Shown here one piece after another: positions 44,349-54,779 of a stretch of DNA of 64,000 bases. The notes under the pieces are model-generated. The model was given only the letters and a program-made list of their open reading frames with translations. It had not been told where the DNA came from and did not search any database. The position numbers were made by a program, and so were the translations under genes. The DNA comes from Zoroaster sp. YZ-2022. Lineage: Eukaryota > Echinodermata > Asteroidea > Forcipulatida > Zoroasteridae. The stretch is taken from NCBI GenBank assembly GCA_029582265.1, contig CM055822.1, positions 37,574,590 to 37,638,589 of the forward strand. The letters are read 5' to 3'. The number at the start of each line of letters is the position of its first letter. Positions within the stretch are counted from its first letter, which is position 1.

Positions 44349-46036
44349 GCTGGGTTTACACCGGGGCCACGAAGGCCACGATCTGCACGATTAAAAAAAA
44401 GCGTGGAGCTCCACGATTTATTGTTTACTTTTTCTTTTTCTACGCTTTCATACGCTTTCCTACTCTCTGAGTACGTTTTGTTCCGATCTGTAACGTTTTG
44501 TTACGAAGCCAACACGATTCTGGTCAAGGTCTGCCGCGATTTTCATCACGTTCCGTCAAGGTCTCTTACGATCACCACGATATGCTCTCACGTTCTGTCA
44601 CGTTCTGTTAAGATCTCCTACGATTTATGACCACGATTTGAGCAATATTTCCACGCTTGGAGCACGATTGGGGTATAAAAAGGAGGCAGGGGGTCACCCT
44701 CTCATTCTCTCCAGAGATACCAATGAGGAACCATGCATCCAAGAGATGAAGAAGATGCTGAATTGGCAATTCTGGTTTATGCATATATAGTCGCTCGAAA
44801 AAAAGAGAGGCAGCAGCAGCAGCAAGAAGAGACAGAACAGGGCAGGGTAGAAGAGAGAGGAAGGAGAAGAAGAAGGAGAAGGCCTAGGAGGTGGTGGGTG
44901 AGACCATGGTTAAGTGCAGACAGAAGGCACCAGTTGGGGCACTATTCTCAACTTCTCAACAGAGAACTCAGGTGTGAAGATGTTAGCACCTACGCCAACT
45001 ATGTAAGGATGCCTCCAGATCTATTTGATGAGATCCTGGAAAGAATAACACCAAGCATAGAGAAGCAAATTACCAGACTTCGAGAACCCCTATCACCTGG
45101 ATTGAGGCTGGCCCTCACCCTAAGACATCTGGCCACTGGTGATAAATACCCTTCACTATCCTATGCCTTCAGATGTAGTCGCTCCTCCATATGCCATATT
45201 GTTCCAGAAGTTTGTAAGGCCATTGTCGAAGCATATAAAGATGAAGTTGTCTCCTGTCCTATCACCTGTGGAGAATGGAAAGCCATAGCAGACCAATTCG
45301 AGAAGCAATGGAATGTGCCACATGCAATAGGGGCTCTGGATGGACTTCTGCTGGGGTTTCTTCAGCTGCTGGTGGTGGTGGAGGAGGTGCAGAAGCCTTG
45401 TCATTATTGGCAGAGGCCTTCCTTCTTCTTTTGGCTGGCATCTTTGATGATCAAACTTCTGTTCTTCAAGTCAAATCCAAAAACTATAGCTGGTCAAAGC
45501 TGAGATGTTTTCGTGTAGAGTGTTGAAAACGCAATGAACCTTGGAGAGCGCTGGAGCCCTTCCATACACATCGTGGGAATCGCGCGGGAACTTATCAGAG
45601 CGTGACAGAGCGTGGGAGCCAATCGGGATGATCGTAGCAGAACGTGTCAGAGCGTGATGAAATTACTCATGCTACTCAATGTATCTTGACGAATCGTAGT
45701 AGAGCGTGATAGAGCGTGATAGAAACGTGGTGGGATCGTAGTGAAACTTGAAGGAATCGTGTTTCCAAATTCACCAAGATCCCCTACGATGGCGCATCAA
45801 GGTCTGTTACGCTCTGTTACGCTCTGTTAAGCTCTACTACGCTCTACTACGATTCCCACGTTCTATCACGCTCTCTCAAGGTTTGGCGTCAAATCGTGAT
45901 AAAATTTTGTCACGATCATCACGATTCCACCAAGTTCCCTCAAGATCATCACGATTCGATCCCACGACCCCCCAGCTCATCACGATTCTCTCAAATCGTG
46001 GCGATCGTGGACATCGTGGCCTAGTGTAAACCCAGC
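44349..46036 (+). mobile_element. PIF/Harbinger element nested in the gypsy pol gene, 1.69 kb
   Basis: The ends GCTGGGTTTACAC (44349) and GTGTAAACCCAGC (46024-46036) are exact inverted repeats, and the next ~10 bases (GGGGCCACGA / TCGTGGCCTA) match partly. The flanks are TAA on the left and ATTA on the right, compatible with but not proving the 3-bp TWA duplication of this superfamily. Both subterminal regions (44,370-44,650 and 45,540-46,015) are packed with degenerate direct and inverted ACGATT/ACGTTC/AGCGTG words. Gypsy integrase sequence resumes just after, which proves nesting. A TATAAAA box at 44,676 lies 57 bp before the transposase ATG. Confidence 0.88.
44733..45340 (+). pseudogene. 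Harbinger transposase, N-terminal half only
   Basis: Starts MHPRDEEDAELAI, has a Gln/Glu/Arg-rich region, then RRWWVRPWLSADRRHQLGHY, LNRELRCEDV, RMPPDLFDEIL, LRLALTLRHLATGDKYPSLS and FEKQWNVPHAIGALDG. This is the HTH region and the first catalytic Asp block of PIF/Harbinger transposases. At about 45,345 the match stops; the following frame to 45,503 is unrelated and its other strand is Lys/Ala/Pro-rich, as if the end of a second, minus-strand gene had been joined by an internal deletion. The second Asp and Glu are missing, so this is a non-autonomous derivative. Confidence 0.85.
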
Positions 46037-46390
46037 ATTAGGGACATAATGAATTAATCCAGTCACAACTGCAACAACCAGGATCTCTTGCCGCCAATAC
46101 AGACACTGCTACCGATGCAAATAACCCCGCCGTTGCAGACAAGTCTGCCGGTGCTGACACGTCCGCCGGTACAGACAAGTCTGCCAGTGCGGCCAAGTCC
46201 GCCAGTGCGGCCAAAACCGCCGGTGCAGACAAGTCCGCCAGTGCGGTCAAGTCTGCCGGTGCGGATAAGTCCGCCAGTGCGGACGAGTCCGCCGGTGCTG
46301 ACAAGTCCGCCGGTGCAGGTGAACTGAGCATAGAGCGCATAGCATTTGCGCAGAGCAACGACAGTGATCTTGCCGAAGTAATATCTTGGA
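46037..46390. repeat. 18-bp minisatellite, RNase H-integrase linker
   Basis: After a short stretch following the insertion, GCCGGTGC-GACAAGTC-type 18-mers run from 46,120 to 46,320. In the integrase frame they encode SAGADK-type hexapeptides (Ala/Gly/Asp/Ser/Lys). Same core as in the gag-protease linker, but read in a different frame. Confidence 0.88.
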
Positions 46391-48540
46391 TGAAGAATCG
46401 TACTGAACGACCTACATGGAGGGAAGTGTCTTTCAAAAGCAAAGGGATCAAATTCTGGTGGTCCCGCTGGGAGCAGTTGGTGTTAAAACAAGGTGTACTC
46501 TATCTGCGATGGGAACCAGAGAAACCCACAGAACAAGCGCGGCTTAGAGTCATAACACCACCGGAGATAAAGCCAGCTGTCCTCAAGCTTTTTCGCGACC
46601 AGAAGACTGCAGGTCATCTGGGAGTTACAAAGACATTCTCAAAGTTATGCCGCAGCAATTTCTACTGGCAGTCCATGAGGGAATATTCTCGGCGGTGGGT
46701 ACAGAGGTGTCAACAGTGCCAGCAAAGGAAATCCCCGGTGAAGGCTAAGCGTGCAGAGATGGTCCACTATCAAGTTGGTGCGCCTATGGAAAGAATTGCA
46801 GTGGACATAATGGGCCCACTCCCTGTCTCTAGGTGGGGTAATAGATTTGTGATGGTCGTTGGGGACTATTTCACCAGATGGACAGAATGTTACCCAATTC
46901 CGGACCACTGTGCACCCACAGTTGCGACTAAGCTCGTGGAGGAATTTGTTGCCAGGTTTGGGGTTCCCCTCGAATTCCATTCGGACTAGGGACGTGAGTT
47001 CGAGTCGTCAGTGTTCAGAGAGATGTGTTCACTACTGGGGATTACCAAAACGCGAACCACACCCTACCATCCCCGGTCCGACGGGATGATCGAAAGATTT
47101 AACCGAACCATTGAAAACATGCTCAGTCTCTGGGTGGATAAGTCACAAACAGATTGGGATGAACACTTAGCCGTACTCATGATGGCCTACAGGTCATCCG
47201 AACATGAAACAGCCAAAGAAACTCCAAATGCAATGATGTTGGGTCGTGAGGTATCGATGCCAGTGGATCTCCTTGTGGGGACTGGAGTCCCGGAAGAGCC
47301 CACTGTAAACACCGCCTATGCCCAGAAATTGCAAGATCGCCTGAGACTCGCTCATGAAGTTGCCAGGGACACTGTAGGAACACAGATGCGGAAACAGAAG
47401 AAACACTACGACCGAGACGTAAAAAGGCAACTTTATGACCAAGGGGCAGTAGTGTGGTTGCACTGCAAGGCCAGGAAAAAGGGAAGATCACCGAAATTAA
47501 GCCTGACGTGGACTGGTCCCTACGTAATCATTGCCAGGCTTTCAGATGTTGTGTATCGCATAAAGAGAAGTCCTCGTGCAAGGCCCCAAGTGGTGCATGC
47601 GGACAGATTAAAGCCATGTGTGGGAGTAACGAGCGAAGACTGCGGGTTTCGGAGAGCCGCTCTTTTCCCAAGGGAGACTGTCGAGATGACTAATGACTCC
47701 TCCAGTGCAGATAGCCCCGCCGGTGCGGACGAGCACGCCGGTGCGGGCGATCCCGCCGGTGCGGACGAGGCCACCGGTGCGGACGAGCCAGCCGGTGCGG
47801 ACGAGCCCGTCGGTGCGGGCGATCCCGCCGGTGCGGACGAGGCCGCCGGTGCGGACGAGCCCGCCGGTGCGGACGAGCCCGCCGGTGCGGACGAGCCCGC
47901 ACGTGGATCTGAATGTGATTTTATTCAAGATAAGCCATCAGCGACACACAAGGAATCAACGGGTCAACACATAAAAATGAGTCAAGGGGGAGAGTTTCGC
48001 TGCCGGGTATGTGGTGGGCAGTATGCCTCCGCATCTGGGAGGAGACGTCATGAGCAGTCGGCTCACGAACCACCAAGATATCCGTGCGGGGATTGTGAGA
48101 ATAACTACCGGCGGAGAGAGTACCTCCTCCGGCATCAGCGAAGTGCAGGGCACGGCACCGGTCACCGTACATCTGCTGCTCCAGACAGAGACCAGTGGGC
48201 TGCTTGGTCCACCACTGGCACTCGCAGCGGGATGCAAGTCTACGACAACGGGCAGTGGTACAACGCTCGCACTATTCACACTTCGGGACTCATGCGAACT
48301 GACCCTCCGCCGGAGTTCCACCGGCCTGCCACCGCCGACATTGGTACACAAACAGAGCCTGTCTTGATGACAGAAGAGTTCCAGACCCGGATGACAGAGA
48401 CTGTGGAAGACGCCCGAGCTGGGATTCGCACCATCAGACAGACAGAGTCCATGGGGATTCGAGAGCCCGGAGATATCCTGTGGCGGACGTGGCACCGGTC
48501 GGGAGTCGACGAAAACTCGTCAGAGGATGACGTCGAGTAA
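46090..48540 (+). pseudogene. pol: Integrase with chromodomain-free C terminus, repeat tail and two C2H2 fingers
   Basis: Open in one frame except for a TAG at 46987. Zinc-binding region AGHLGVTKT with CQQCQQRK. Catalytic core: RIAVDIMGPLPVS (Asp), FHSD before the stop (Asp; the family has Gln at the stop position, one base from TAG), HPRSDGMIERFNRTIENML (Glu). LSLTWTGPYVIIARLSDVVY is the GPY/F module and VVHADRLKP follows. About 47,700-47,900 encodes AGADEP-type hexapeptides. Then FRCRVCGGQY...H-x4-H and YPCGDCENNY...H-x4-H form two C2H2 fingers, with an acidic end. Integrase inserts the cDNA. C2H2 fingers at this position are unusual and may direct target choice (inference). Confidence 0.9.
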
Positions 48541-48610
48541 AAAGAGGAACTGTGACAGTTTTTTTGAAGTTCTTTTGTTTTTGAATGCCATATTCTGGAG
48601 TATATGCCCT

Positions 48611-48624
48611 ATTTAAGGGGAGGA
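48611..48624 (+). promoter_or_regulatory. Polypurine tract
   Basis: The purine run AAGGGGAGGA lies at 48615-48624, four bases before the 3' LTR start; it primes plus-strand synthesis in this class of elements. Confidence 0.75.
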
Positions 48625-48627
48625 TAA

Positions 48628-49039
48628 TGTGACAGTTTTTGTGACGGTGCCGCCGGTACTGTCCAGACGGCCGCCGGGGAACTTTCCAGACTGCCGCCGG
48701 AAGTTTCCAGACTGCCGCCGGGACTTTCCAGACTGCCGCCGGAGCATGGAACAATGGATCGCTAGTTATGAACTCTAGTTGAACTGACTCCGGAAGTTTC
48801 ATGAATGGCCTGAATTGGCGTCACTGTAAAATATATTGCCTTGTTTCCGCCTTGTTATAGGCAGTCGTGTAGGATATGGGCAGAGTTTGAAAAAAGCTTG
48901 TTGTGACAAGACGTGTTTTGAGAGTTAATAAAGCAGTAGTTAATGTAACTGTTAAATAATCTGATTGCTCTCTGGTACTTTTCTGTCAGGCGTTTTGCAA
49001 CAGAAAGTAAGGAAAACCCAGGAAATAAACCACGTTACA
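48628..49039 (+). repeat. 3' LTR, 412 bp
   Basis: Runs from TGTGACAG after the polypurine tract to CCACGTTACA; TGTGAC and GTTACA are near-inverted. It contains four direct ~21-bp repeats with GACTGCCGCCGG and TTTCCA (about 48,650-48,745), and an AATAAAG signal near 48,928. Its last 103 bp equal the 5' LTR remnant exactly. Confidence 0.85.
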
Positions 49040-49525
49040 ATACCAATGAGCTACCAAAATAAAGTCCCTATATTATAGCCAGACCTGGAGTTGATAACTT
49101 TACCAGAAACTTTGAATGTAAACAATGAAAAGTCTAAATGGTCTTAACATCTGGACTACTTGTAACCAGGATGATACATGCAGTGAATTTAGGGTTTCTC
49201 ACAGTGACTGAACAATGGCGAGCTATGAATTTACAAACAACTCGGGAAATATCCATCCTTAACAACAGGTTTACAACAAAATGATTAGTGGAAACTAGAT
49301 GATTTCTAAAACCTCTCATTACAGTAAAAGTGTAAGCAAACTGATCTAACTGAATCAGCAACAATACAAAAGTGGGAAATGCAATCAAGTAAAATGATAA
49401 GAATTAAACAATAATCAGAAAGAAAGTAAAATAATCCAGTCACAAATAACTGAATCTATTCTATAGGTTCCTAACATCCAACATAAAATTGTCTCAAGGA
49501 TGGAAGGAACACTGTAAATGAACTA
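49040..49525. other. No gene seen
   Basis: Unique-looking AT-rich sequence between the gypsy LTR and the next inverted-repeat element. The minus-strand frame at 49134-49388 has no motif. Confidence 0.5.
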
Positions 49526-49659
49526 CCCTGCGAGCACCGCCCCCTTAATAATCCCACAAGCGGAATAAGGGGAGACTGCGGAAGGCACTTTTAATTACGC
49601 GTAATTACACTACGCGATCCGTTTTCTAACCCTTCACCGACAGTCTAAATTCATGAATG

Positions 49660-49850
49660 GAGGTCTCCTGGACACTCCTCCAGTAGGATGATTGATAGTT
49701 AGGGTTGTGAAGGTCAGCCAGCTGACCTTTCTTGGCAGCGACCCTCAGGGGACTTAGATTTGTACACAAGTGAACGGGGCTTAGATTTATGCACACGTGA
49801 ACGGGGCTTAGATTTGTACACAGACACTGGTTGGCTTTGTAATTAGATGA
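49660..49850 (+). repeat. Direct repeat, copy 1, 5' of the LINE
   Basis: GGTCTCCTGGACACTCCTCC, AGTAGGATGATTGATAG, GTCAGCCAGCTGACC and three TTAGATTT(G/A)T-CACA units. The same landmarks follow the LINE at 53,684-53,860 in the same orientation with roughly three-quarters identity. Confidence 0.7.
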
Positions 49851-49894
49851 ATGTAATTAGATGATGTAATTAGAGAATTGCCAATTCACCGACC

Positions 49895-50310
49895 CAAAAC
49901 ATGTCATCCTACAAGCATGGACAAATAACGTAACACGTGATTCTACCGAAACATGTGACATAAAAGCAAGATCGCTCATCAACACGACTCTCCAGAAATT
50001 TCCATCAGCCAACATCATCATTTCCAGTATCTTGCCAAGACTCATTCCAACAACATCAAACAGCCCTGCAAACCAGAAGATACGTCATCTCAACAACATC
50101 TTCGAAAACAACTGCCGGTCAAGTTCAAGAGTAACATTTGCAAACCATATACCATCATTTGTGACATCATCAGATCAGATTCTTCATCAACATTACTGGG
50201 ATGAGGTACATCTCAACAAGAGTGGCATCGGCAGACTAATCACCAACTTGAAAAATGCAATCAACTATGTCTCCCACCCCACCAGGTACCCTCAACAACC
50301 GAAAACGTAA
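49895..50310 (+). pseudogene. LINE ORF1: SGNH-hydrolase-like C-terminal part
   Basis: The frame carries WTNNVTRDSTETCD, NTTLQKFPSANIIISSILPR, and near the end HYWDEVHLNKSGIGRLITNL. IIISSILPR and D-x-VHLN-x-x-G are blocks III and V of the SGNH (GDSL-like) esterase fold, the latter holding the catalytic Asp and His. Esterase-type ORF1 proteins are known in CR1-clade LINEs. The N-terminal Ser block is missing because of 5' truncation. Confidence 0.7.
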
Positions 50311-50388
50311 CATGTACACGTAAGTTAAAACAAGATAAGCTAATAATGTTTAGAAATAAGGGTAAAGTAGCAAGCAAAATTAATAAGT

Positions 50389-51472
50389 GTAGCAAATGTA
50401 AGGAAAATATCACTCCACCATCGCTTCATTTCCTGTAAAAATTGTTCGAATCACTTTCATACCAACTGTGTTCATAATCTGGGTAATAATAACAATTGGT
50501 GGTGTGATTTGTGTTTCTTCAAAATCTGTTTTAATGAGCTGCCGTTTGCTGATAAATTAATAGATTATACTTTCAGTCTCAGCAAAGGCCTGAAAATTGC
50601 ACATCTAAATATTCAAAGTCTTCGTAATAAAATTGATCATTTAAATATTCTCTTACATGATAATAATATTGACATACTCTGCATAACAGAAACTTGGCTT
50701 ACAAATGAAATTGACGATAGTGAAATCTCTATACCAGGGTATAGTATCTGTCGCAATGACAGAGATAATTTAGAACGGGGACATGGTGGGATCATTAATT
50801 ACATAAGAAATGGTATTAATTACATAGATAGAACCAGTATCTCAAATAATAATGCACTTGAAGTTCTTCTAGTTGAAATAGTATTACCTAATACTAAACC
50901 TTTGCTTTTATCTACAGTATATAGAGTTCCAGATGCGAATACTGAATATCTAAATAATATTGATGATCTGTTTCAGAACTGTCTTACTCTTTATACTGAT
51001 ATAATTATTGTCGGGGATTTTAATCTAGATATATCAAAGACCAGTAATTCCAAGAAGATCAACGATTTTGCCAGAAGCTGTAGCTTACATCCAACTTATA
51101 CATGACTTTACTAGAGTTACTGATAGAACTAAAACCATAATAGATCTTGCTTTTTTTACTCGTCCTGAAACTATTTCCGAGTCAGGGGTTCATAGTCTTG
51201 GTTTGAGTGACCATTCACTTATTTACTTAGTTAAAAAACATAAACAAACTAAACGGCCACCAAGGATCACAAAGTCACGCTCATATAAAAAATTTAATGC
51301 TTTAGAATTCTTGAATACTGTAAACAATAAAAACTGGGGGAAGGTTACCACTTACAACAATGTCAATGAGGCTTGGTCTTGTTGGGTTACCATGTTCAAT
51401 GACGCATGCAATAAGCATGCACCAATCAAACAAAAGAGGGTGAAAAGGTTTCTTGCCAGAATGGGTTACTAG
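50389..51472 (+). pseudogene. LINE ORF2 N-terminus: PHD-like finger and AP endonuclease
   Basis: Starts with C-x2-C (CSKCKEN), then after a 1-nt shift CKNCSNHFHTNCV and WWCDLC, a C4HC3-like finger. The endonuclease follows: LKIAHLNIQSLRNK, DILCITETWLT (catalytic Glu), HGGIINYIRNG, TVYRVPDANT, IIIVGDFNLD (D-x-N), and after a shift near 51,090 SGVHSLGLSDHSLIYL (final SDH). All main endonuclease blocks can be found, but in two frames. It nicks target DNA to prime reverse transcription. Confidence 0.82.
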
Positions 51473-53440
51473 TGATTTCCTACAATTAAGTAAAGACAGG
51501 GACTATTGTTATGCTAAAGCACACAGAACAAATAATGTACAGGATTGGGCCAAAGCTAAAAGCACTAAGAAATAAGGCTAATAATCTGAATAAATCTCTT
51601 AAAGTGAATTCTTTCAGAGAGAAATTAAAAATAACATCAAGGACTCCAATAAATTATGGAAATCTATTAAGAAAGTTATACCGAACAAACACACTAGCAT
51701 TGGAAATATAAAGACTAATGATAAGGGTTTTACAACTTCTGACACTGATGCTGCAAATAAATTCAACGATTATTTTACATCTATTGGACTTAAACTGGCC
51801 AGTAAATTTCAAACTGATCATGATGATAATGATAATGTAACAAATGATAATATTGTAAACCCTGGTATGAATGATGCAAGTGTCAATAGTTCACCCTCTG
51901 TTAATAATAATGATAATCAATTTGTATTTTTGCAATATCCTCTAGCTATGTTTATAAACAAATCTGTAAAATGTCCAATAGTAAATCTCCTGGAATTGAT
52001 TGTATTTGCCGAAATTACTAAAAATTGCTGCACCTCTCATTTGTTCTTCTCTTGCTCATATTTGTAATATATCTCTATGTACATCAGTATTTCCAAATGA
52101 CTGGAAAGCAGCAAAAGTTACTCCAATTTATAAGTCTGGTGACAAATCAAATGTTGATAATTATCGTCCTATATCTGTATTGCCTATTGTTTCTAAAATT
52201 ATTGAGCGGTCTGTTCGACCAGCTGTATTCATTTAATGTCCAATAATATACTGAATGATTGTCAATCAGGTTTTAGGAAACACCACTCTACTACTACCAC
52301 ACTATTGGATGTTCAGGATTACATTTTAAATAACATTGATAATGGTTGTATTACTGCTGCTGTATTTCTTGACCTCAAGAAGGCTTTTTGATACTATAAA
52401 TCATAGATTGCTTATAAATAAACTTAATATGTATGGTGTAAGTGGGGATGAGCTATGCTGGTTCATGTCATATCTTGACAACAGAAAGCAAGCCGTTAAA
52501 ATTGGAAGTAGTTTATCCTCATTTCAAAATATTAATATTGGTGTTCCTCAGGGATCCATACTGGGACCATTATTGTTCCTTATATATGTAAATAATCTTC
52601 CAAATTGTGTAAATTGTAAAACTGTAATGTATGCCGATGATACTACCTTGTTATTTCGTTCATCACATCCAAATAGTCTTCAGGAGGATCTTAATAACAA
52701 CTTTACATATTGGAAATGGTTCTTAGAAAATAATTTAACATTAAACATTAACAAAACAAAGTTAATGATCTTCGGTACGAATAAGAATCTGGATAAGTTC
52801 AAAGGTTTCCTTAAACTATAACAATGATATAATTGAACGTGTTGACCATTTTAAGTACCTTGGAGTAATTTTGATAACCAAATGACATGGCTTGATCATA
52901 TTAATCATGTATCAGCTAATATTTCAAAACGTTGTGGTGTTTAAATCGTGTTAAATATAATTTACCAAACTGTACTTTAAAAATGCTCGCTGAAGCAATG
53001 ATAATTCCTAATTTTGATTATTGTAGCCCTGTATGGTCAAACTGTAACAATGAACTAAAAACAAGGTTGCAAAAACATCAGAACAAACTGGCTAGAATTA
53101 TTTTATCTGCTGATATTAGGACTCAATTAATAGCATGATGACTTCTCTTAACTGGCTTAAATTAGATGACAGATGGACTAACAAATGCTCATAATGATTT
53201 TTAAATGTTTAAATGGTACTTCTCCTAATTACTTGTCTTCTAAATTTATATTTACTCATTCTGTACATAATTATTCAACTAGAGGTCAGATTTCAAATTC
53301 CTTATTATTCCACAGTGTAACTCAAATTCTGGTAGACGTATGTTCACTAGTAGATCTTCCCAAATATGGAACAACTTACCACAAGATATTCGTATTAATT
53401 ATCAGACCATGTCATTAAACCAGTTTAGGAATAACGCTCT
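51473..53440 (+). pseudogene. LINE ORF2: reverse transcriptase, multiply frameshifted
   Basis: Fragments in order: DAANKFNDYFTSIG (about 51,745), VFPNDWKAAKVTPIYKSGDK and NYRPISVLPIVSKIIER (52,088-52,205), CQSGFRKHHSTTTTLLDVQD (about 52,260), AVFLDLKKAFDTINHRLL (about 52,360, interrupted), VPQGSILGPLLFLIYVNNLP, MYADDTTLLF (catalytic Asp pair), NKTKLMIFG, then IPNFDYCSPVWSNCNNELK and KCLNGTSPNYLSSKF. At least six frameshifts; clearly dead. Confidence 0.85.
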
Positions 53441-53683
53441 TACACTTTTACACTAAAATTACATGTCATCCATTGTTATTTATATTGTTATGTATGTACC
53501 AGTAGTTTGTATTATGTTATGGTTGATTGTTTGCCACCTACATGTACATGTACATGTATTTTGTGTATGTATAATTATATTCATTACTGTAAACATTGTA
53601 CTTATGTCAGGGCCACCTTGGAAAGCAGTGTTTTTCACTGAATGGTGCTACCCTGAATAAAGAAAGCTGAAATAAATAAAATG

Positions 53684-53860
53684 TAGGTCCCCTGGACACA
53701 TTCTACAGTAGGATTATTCATAGATTACATTGATAAGGCCAGCTAGGCTGGCTAGGCGGCGAAATTCAAAGGATTAGATGTGTAAACAAGTCACTGGGCT
53801 TAGATTTGTGCACAAACGAATGGCATTAGATTTGCGCACGTGTCAATGGGCTCTGGCTGG
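53684..53860 (+). repeat. Direct repeat, copy 2, 3' of the LINE
   Basis: GTAGGTCCCCTGGACACATT, AGTAGGATTATTCATAG, GGCCAGCTAGGCTGGC, then TTAGATGTGTAAACAAGTCA and TTAGATTTGTGCACAAACGA. Counterpart of 49,660-49,850. Could be a very long target duplication or a pre-existing tandem repeat of the host element. Confidence 0.7.
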
Positions 53861-54664
53861 GTGCCCAGCTTTCCCACGGTCGGGGGTGACCTTTGCTGAT
53901 CTCGATGTTAAAGGTTACTATAGTATATCGAACTAGAAGGTTCCATTGAGGATATCAGGAAGTTTCAGCGTAATCGGCCCAACGGTGTTTGAGTAATTAA
54001 AAAAAGAAACAAAAAGTGCCTTCCGGAATCACCTATTCGCTGCTCGCAGGGTTAATAAATGTCGAAATTTTCATGAATGCGAATGGCTGGTCATCAACTT
54101 GACCCATAAAAGTCTACTCACACTTTTCAGAAAAACATTTTAAAAAAACTTTAAAAAAAAATGTTTACCAGGGTTTCCAGGTTAACAATTAAGACTACGT
54201 AATTTTAGCTTTGAACTGTAGTAAAATATATTTCTTTTCTGTTAGGATAATGTGTTTGTTGATTCATAACTCCAGCCTATATGAAAGCTTCAGCAATAAT
54301 AGTGAAAATACATTCAGATAATTTACTCGTGAACTTTACAAATTAATTTTGAAAAAAAAAACACTTATAATGAAATTATAGACAGAAAGGCTTCAAAAGA
54401 AACATTTAATAAGTTATGAATGATGTGAGGCTAGTTTCATCCCGTTATATATAAAATATGTGTTCATCCCTTAGTTTAATTGCTAAGTTAACAAATTTGA
54501 TTATCTCAAAATGCAACTTGTGGGACATATTTCATTGGAACTGTTTTGTACATGTACATAATAAACATTTCTTTAAATTAACAGTGTATATAATGGTGGA
54601 TGTTTTATTATTAAACAAGTTGATCTGATTTGTACAATATGTTTTTGTCCTCCCTTAGAAAAAT

Positions 54665-54760
54665 TCTCCACAGTCACCACAGTGTGTTCACACTTCACAC
54701 TGTGATCACAGTGTTAACACTAAAGACCACTCAGAGAACACACTACGTGACTCTGAATAG
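54665..54760. repeat. CACACTGTGATCACAGTG palindromic repeats (left of LINE 2)
   Basis: Repeated palindromic words TTCACACTGTGATCACAGTG and AGAACACACTACGTGA. The same type of sequence resumes right after the LINE at 56,392-56,660, so the LINE split one repetitive element. Confidence 0.75.
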
Positions 54761-54779
54761 CCAGCTATTCTCAACGACT

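Larger units (their letters stand above)
40341..49039 (+). mobile_element. Ty3/gypsy LTR retrotransposon with a nested Harbinger element
   Basis: Order: LTR fragment, primer-binding-site region, gag, zinc knuckle, protease, reverse transcriptase, RNase H, (insertion 44349-46036), integrase, a C-terminal tail with two C2H2 fingers, polypurine tract, and 3' LTR. RT before integrase is the Ty3/gypsy order. The 103 bp shared by the two LTRs are identical, so the insertion is young. Even so, gag, pro-RT and RT-RNase H are separated by frameshifts and integrase has one stop, so this copy is not autonomous. Confidence 0.93.
49885..53682 (+). mobile_element. CR1/L2-like LINE, 5'-truncated, highly degenerate
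   Basis: Contains an ORF1 SGNH-hydrolase-like end, a PHD-like zinc finger, an AP endonuclease and a reverse transcriptase, in that order, all split by many frameshifts. The 3' end has AATAAAGAAAGCTGAAATAA, a simple A-rich terminal motif. The order and motifs (LKIAHLNIQSLRNK, YADDT, final YSTRG block) fit the CR1/L2 group. Confidence 0.85.
49526..54051. mobile_element. Inverted-repeat DNA element interrupted by a LINE
   Basis: CCCTGCGAGCA at 49526 is matched by TGCTCGCAGGG ending at 54051. Inward, CGGAAGGCACTTTTAATTAC on the left pairs with GTAATTAAAA...AAGTGCCTTCCGG on the right. The right flank is TTAA, the left ACTA. No transposase is visible. A LINE (about 49,885-53,682) sits inside it. 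Confidence 0.65.

Noticed and set aside
45341..45503. C-terminal part of the Harbinger transposase
   Set aside because: After GALDG the sequence no longer resembles a transposase; the frame is open by chance across an internal-deletion junction.
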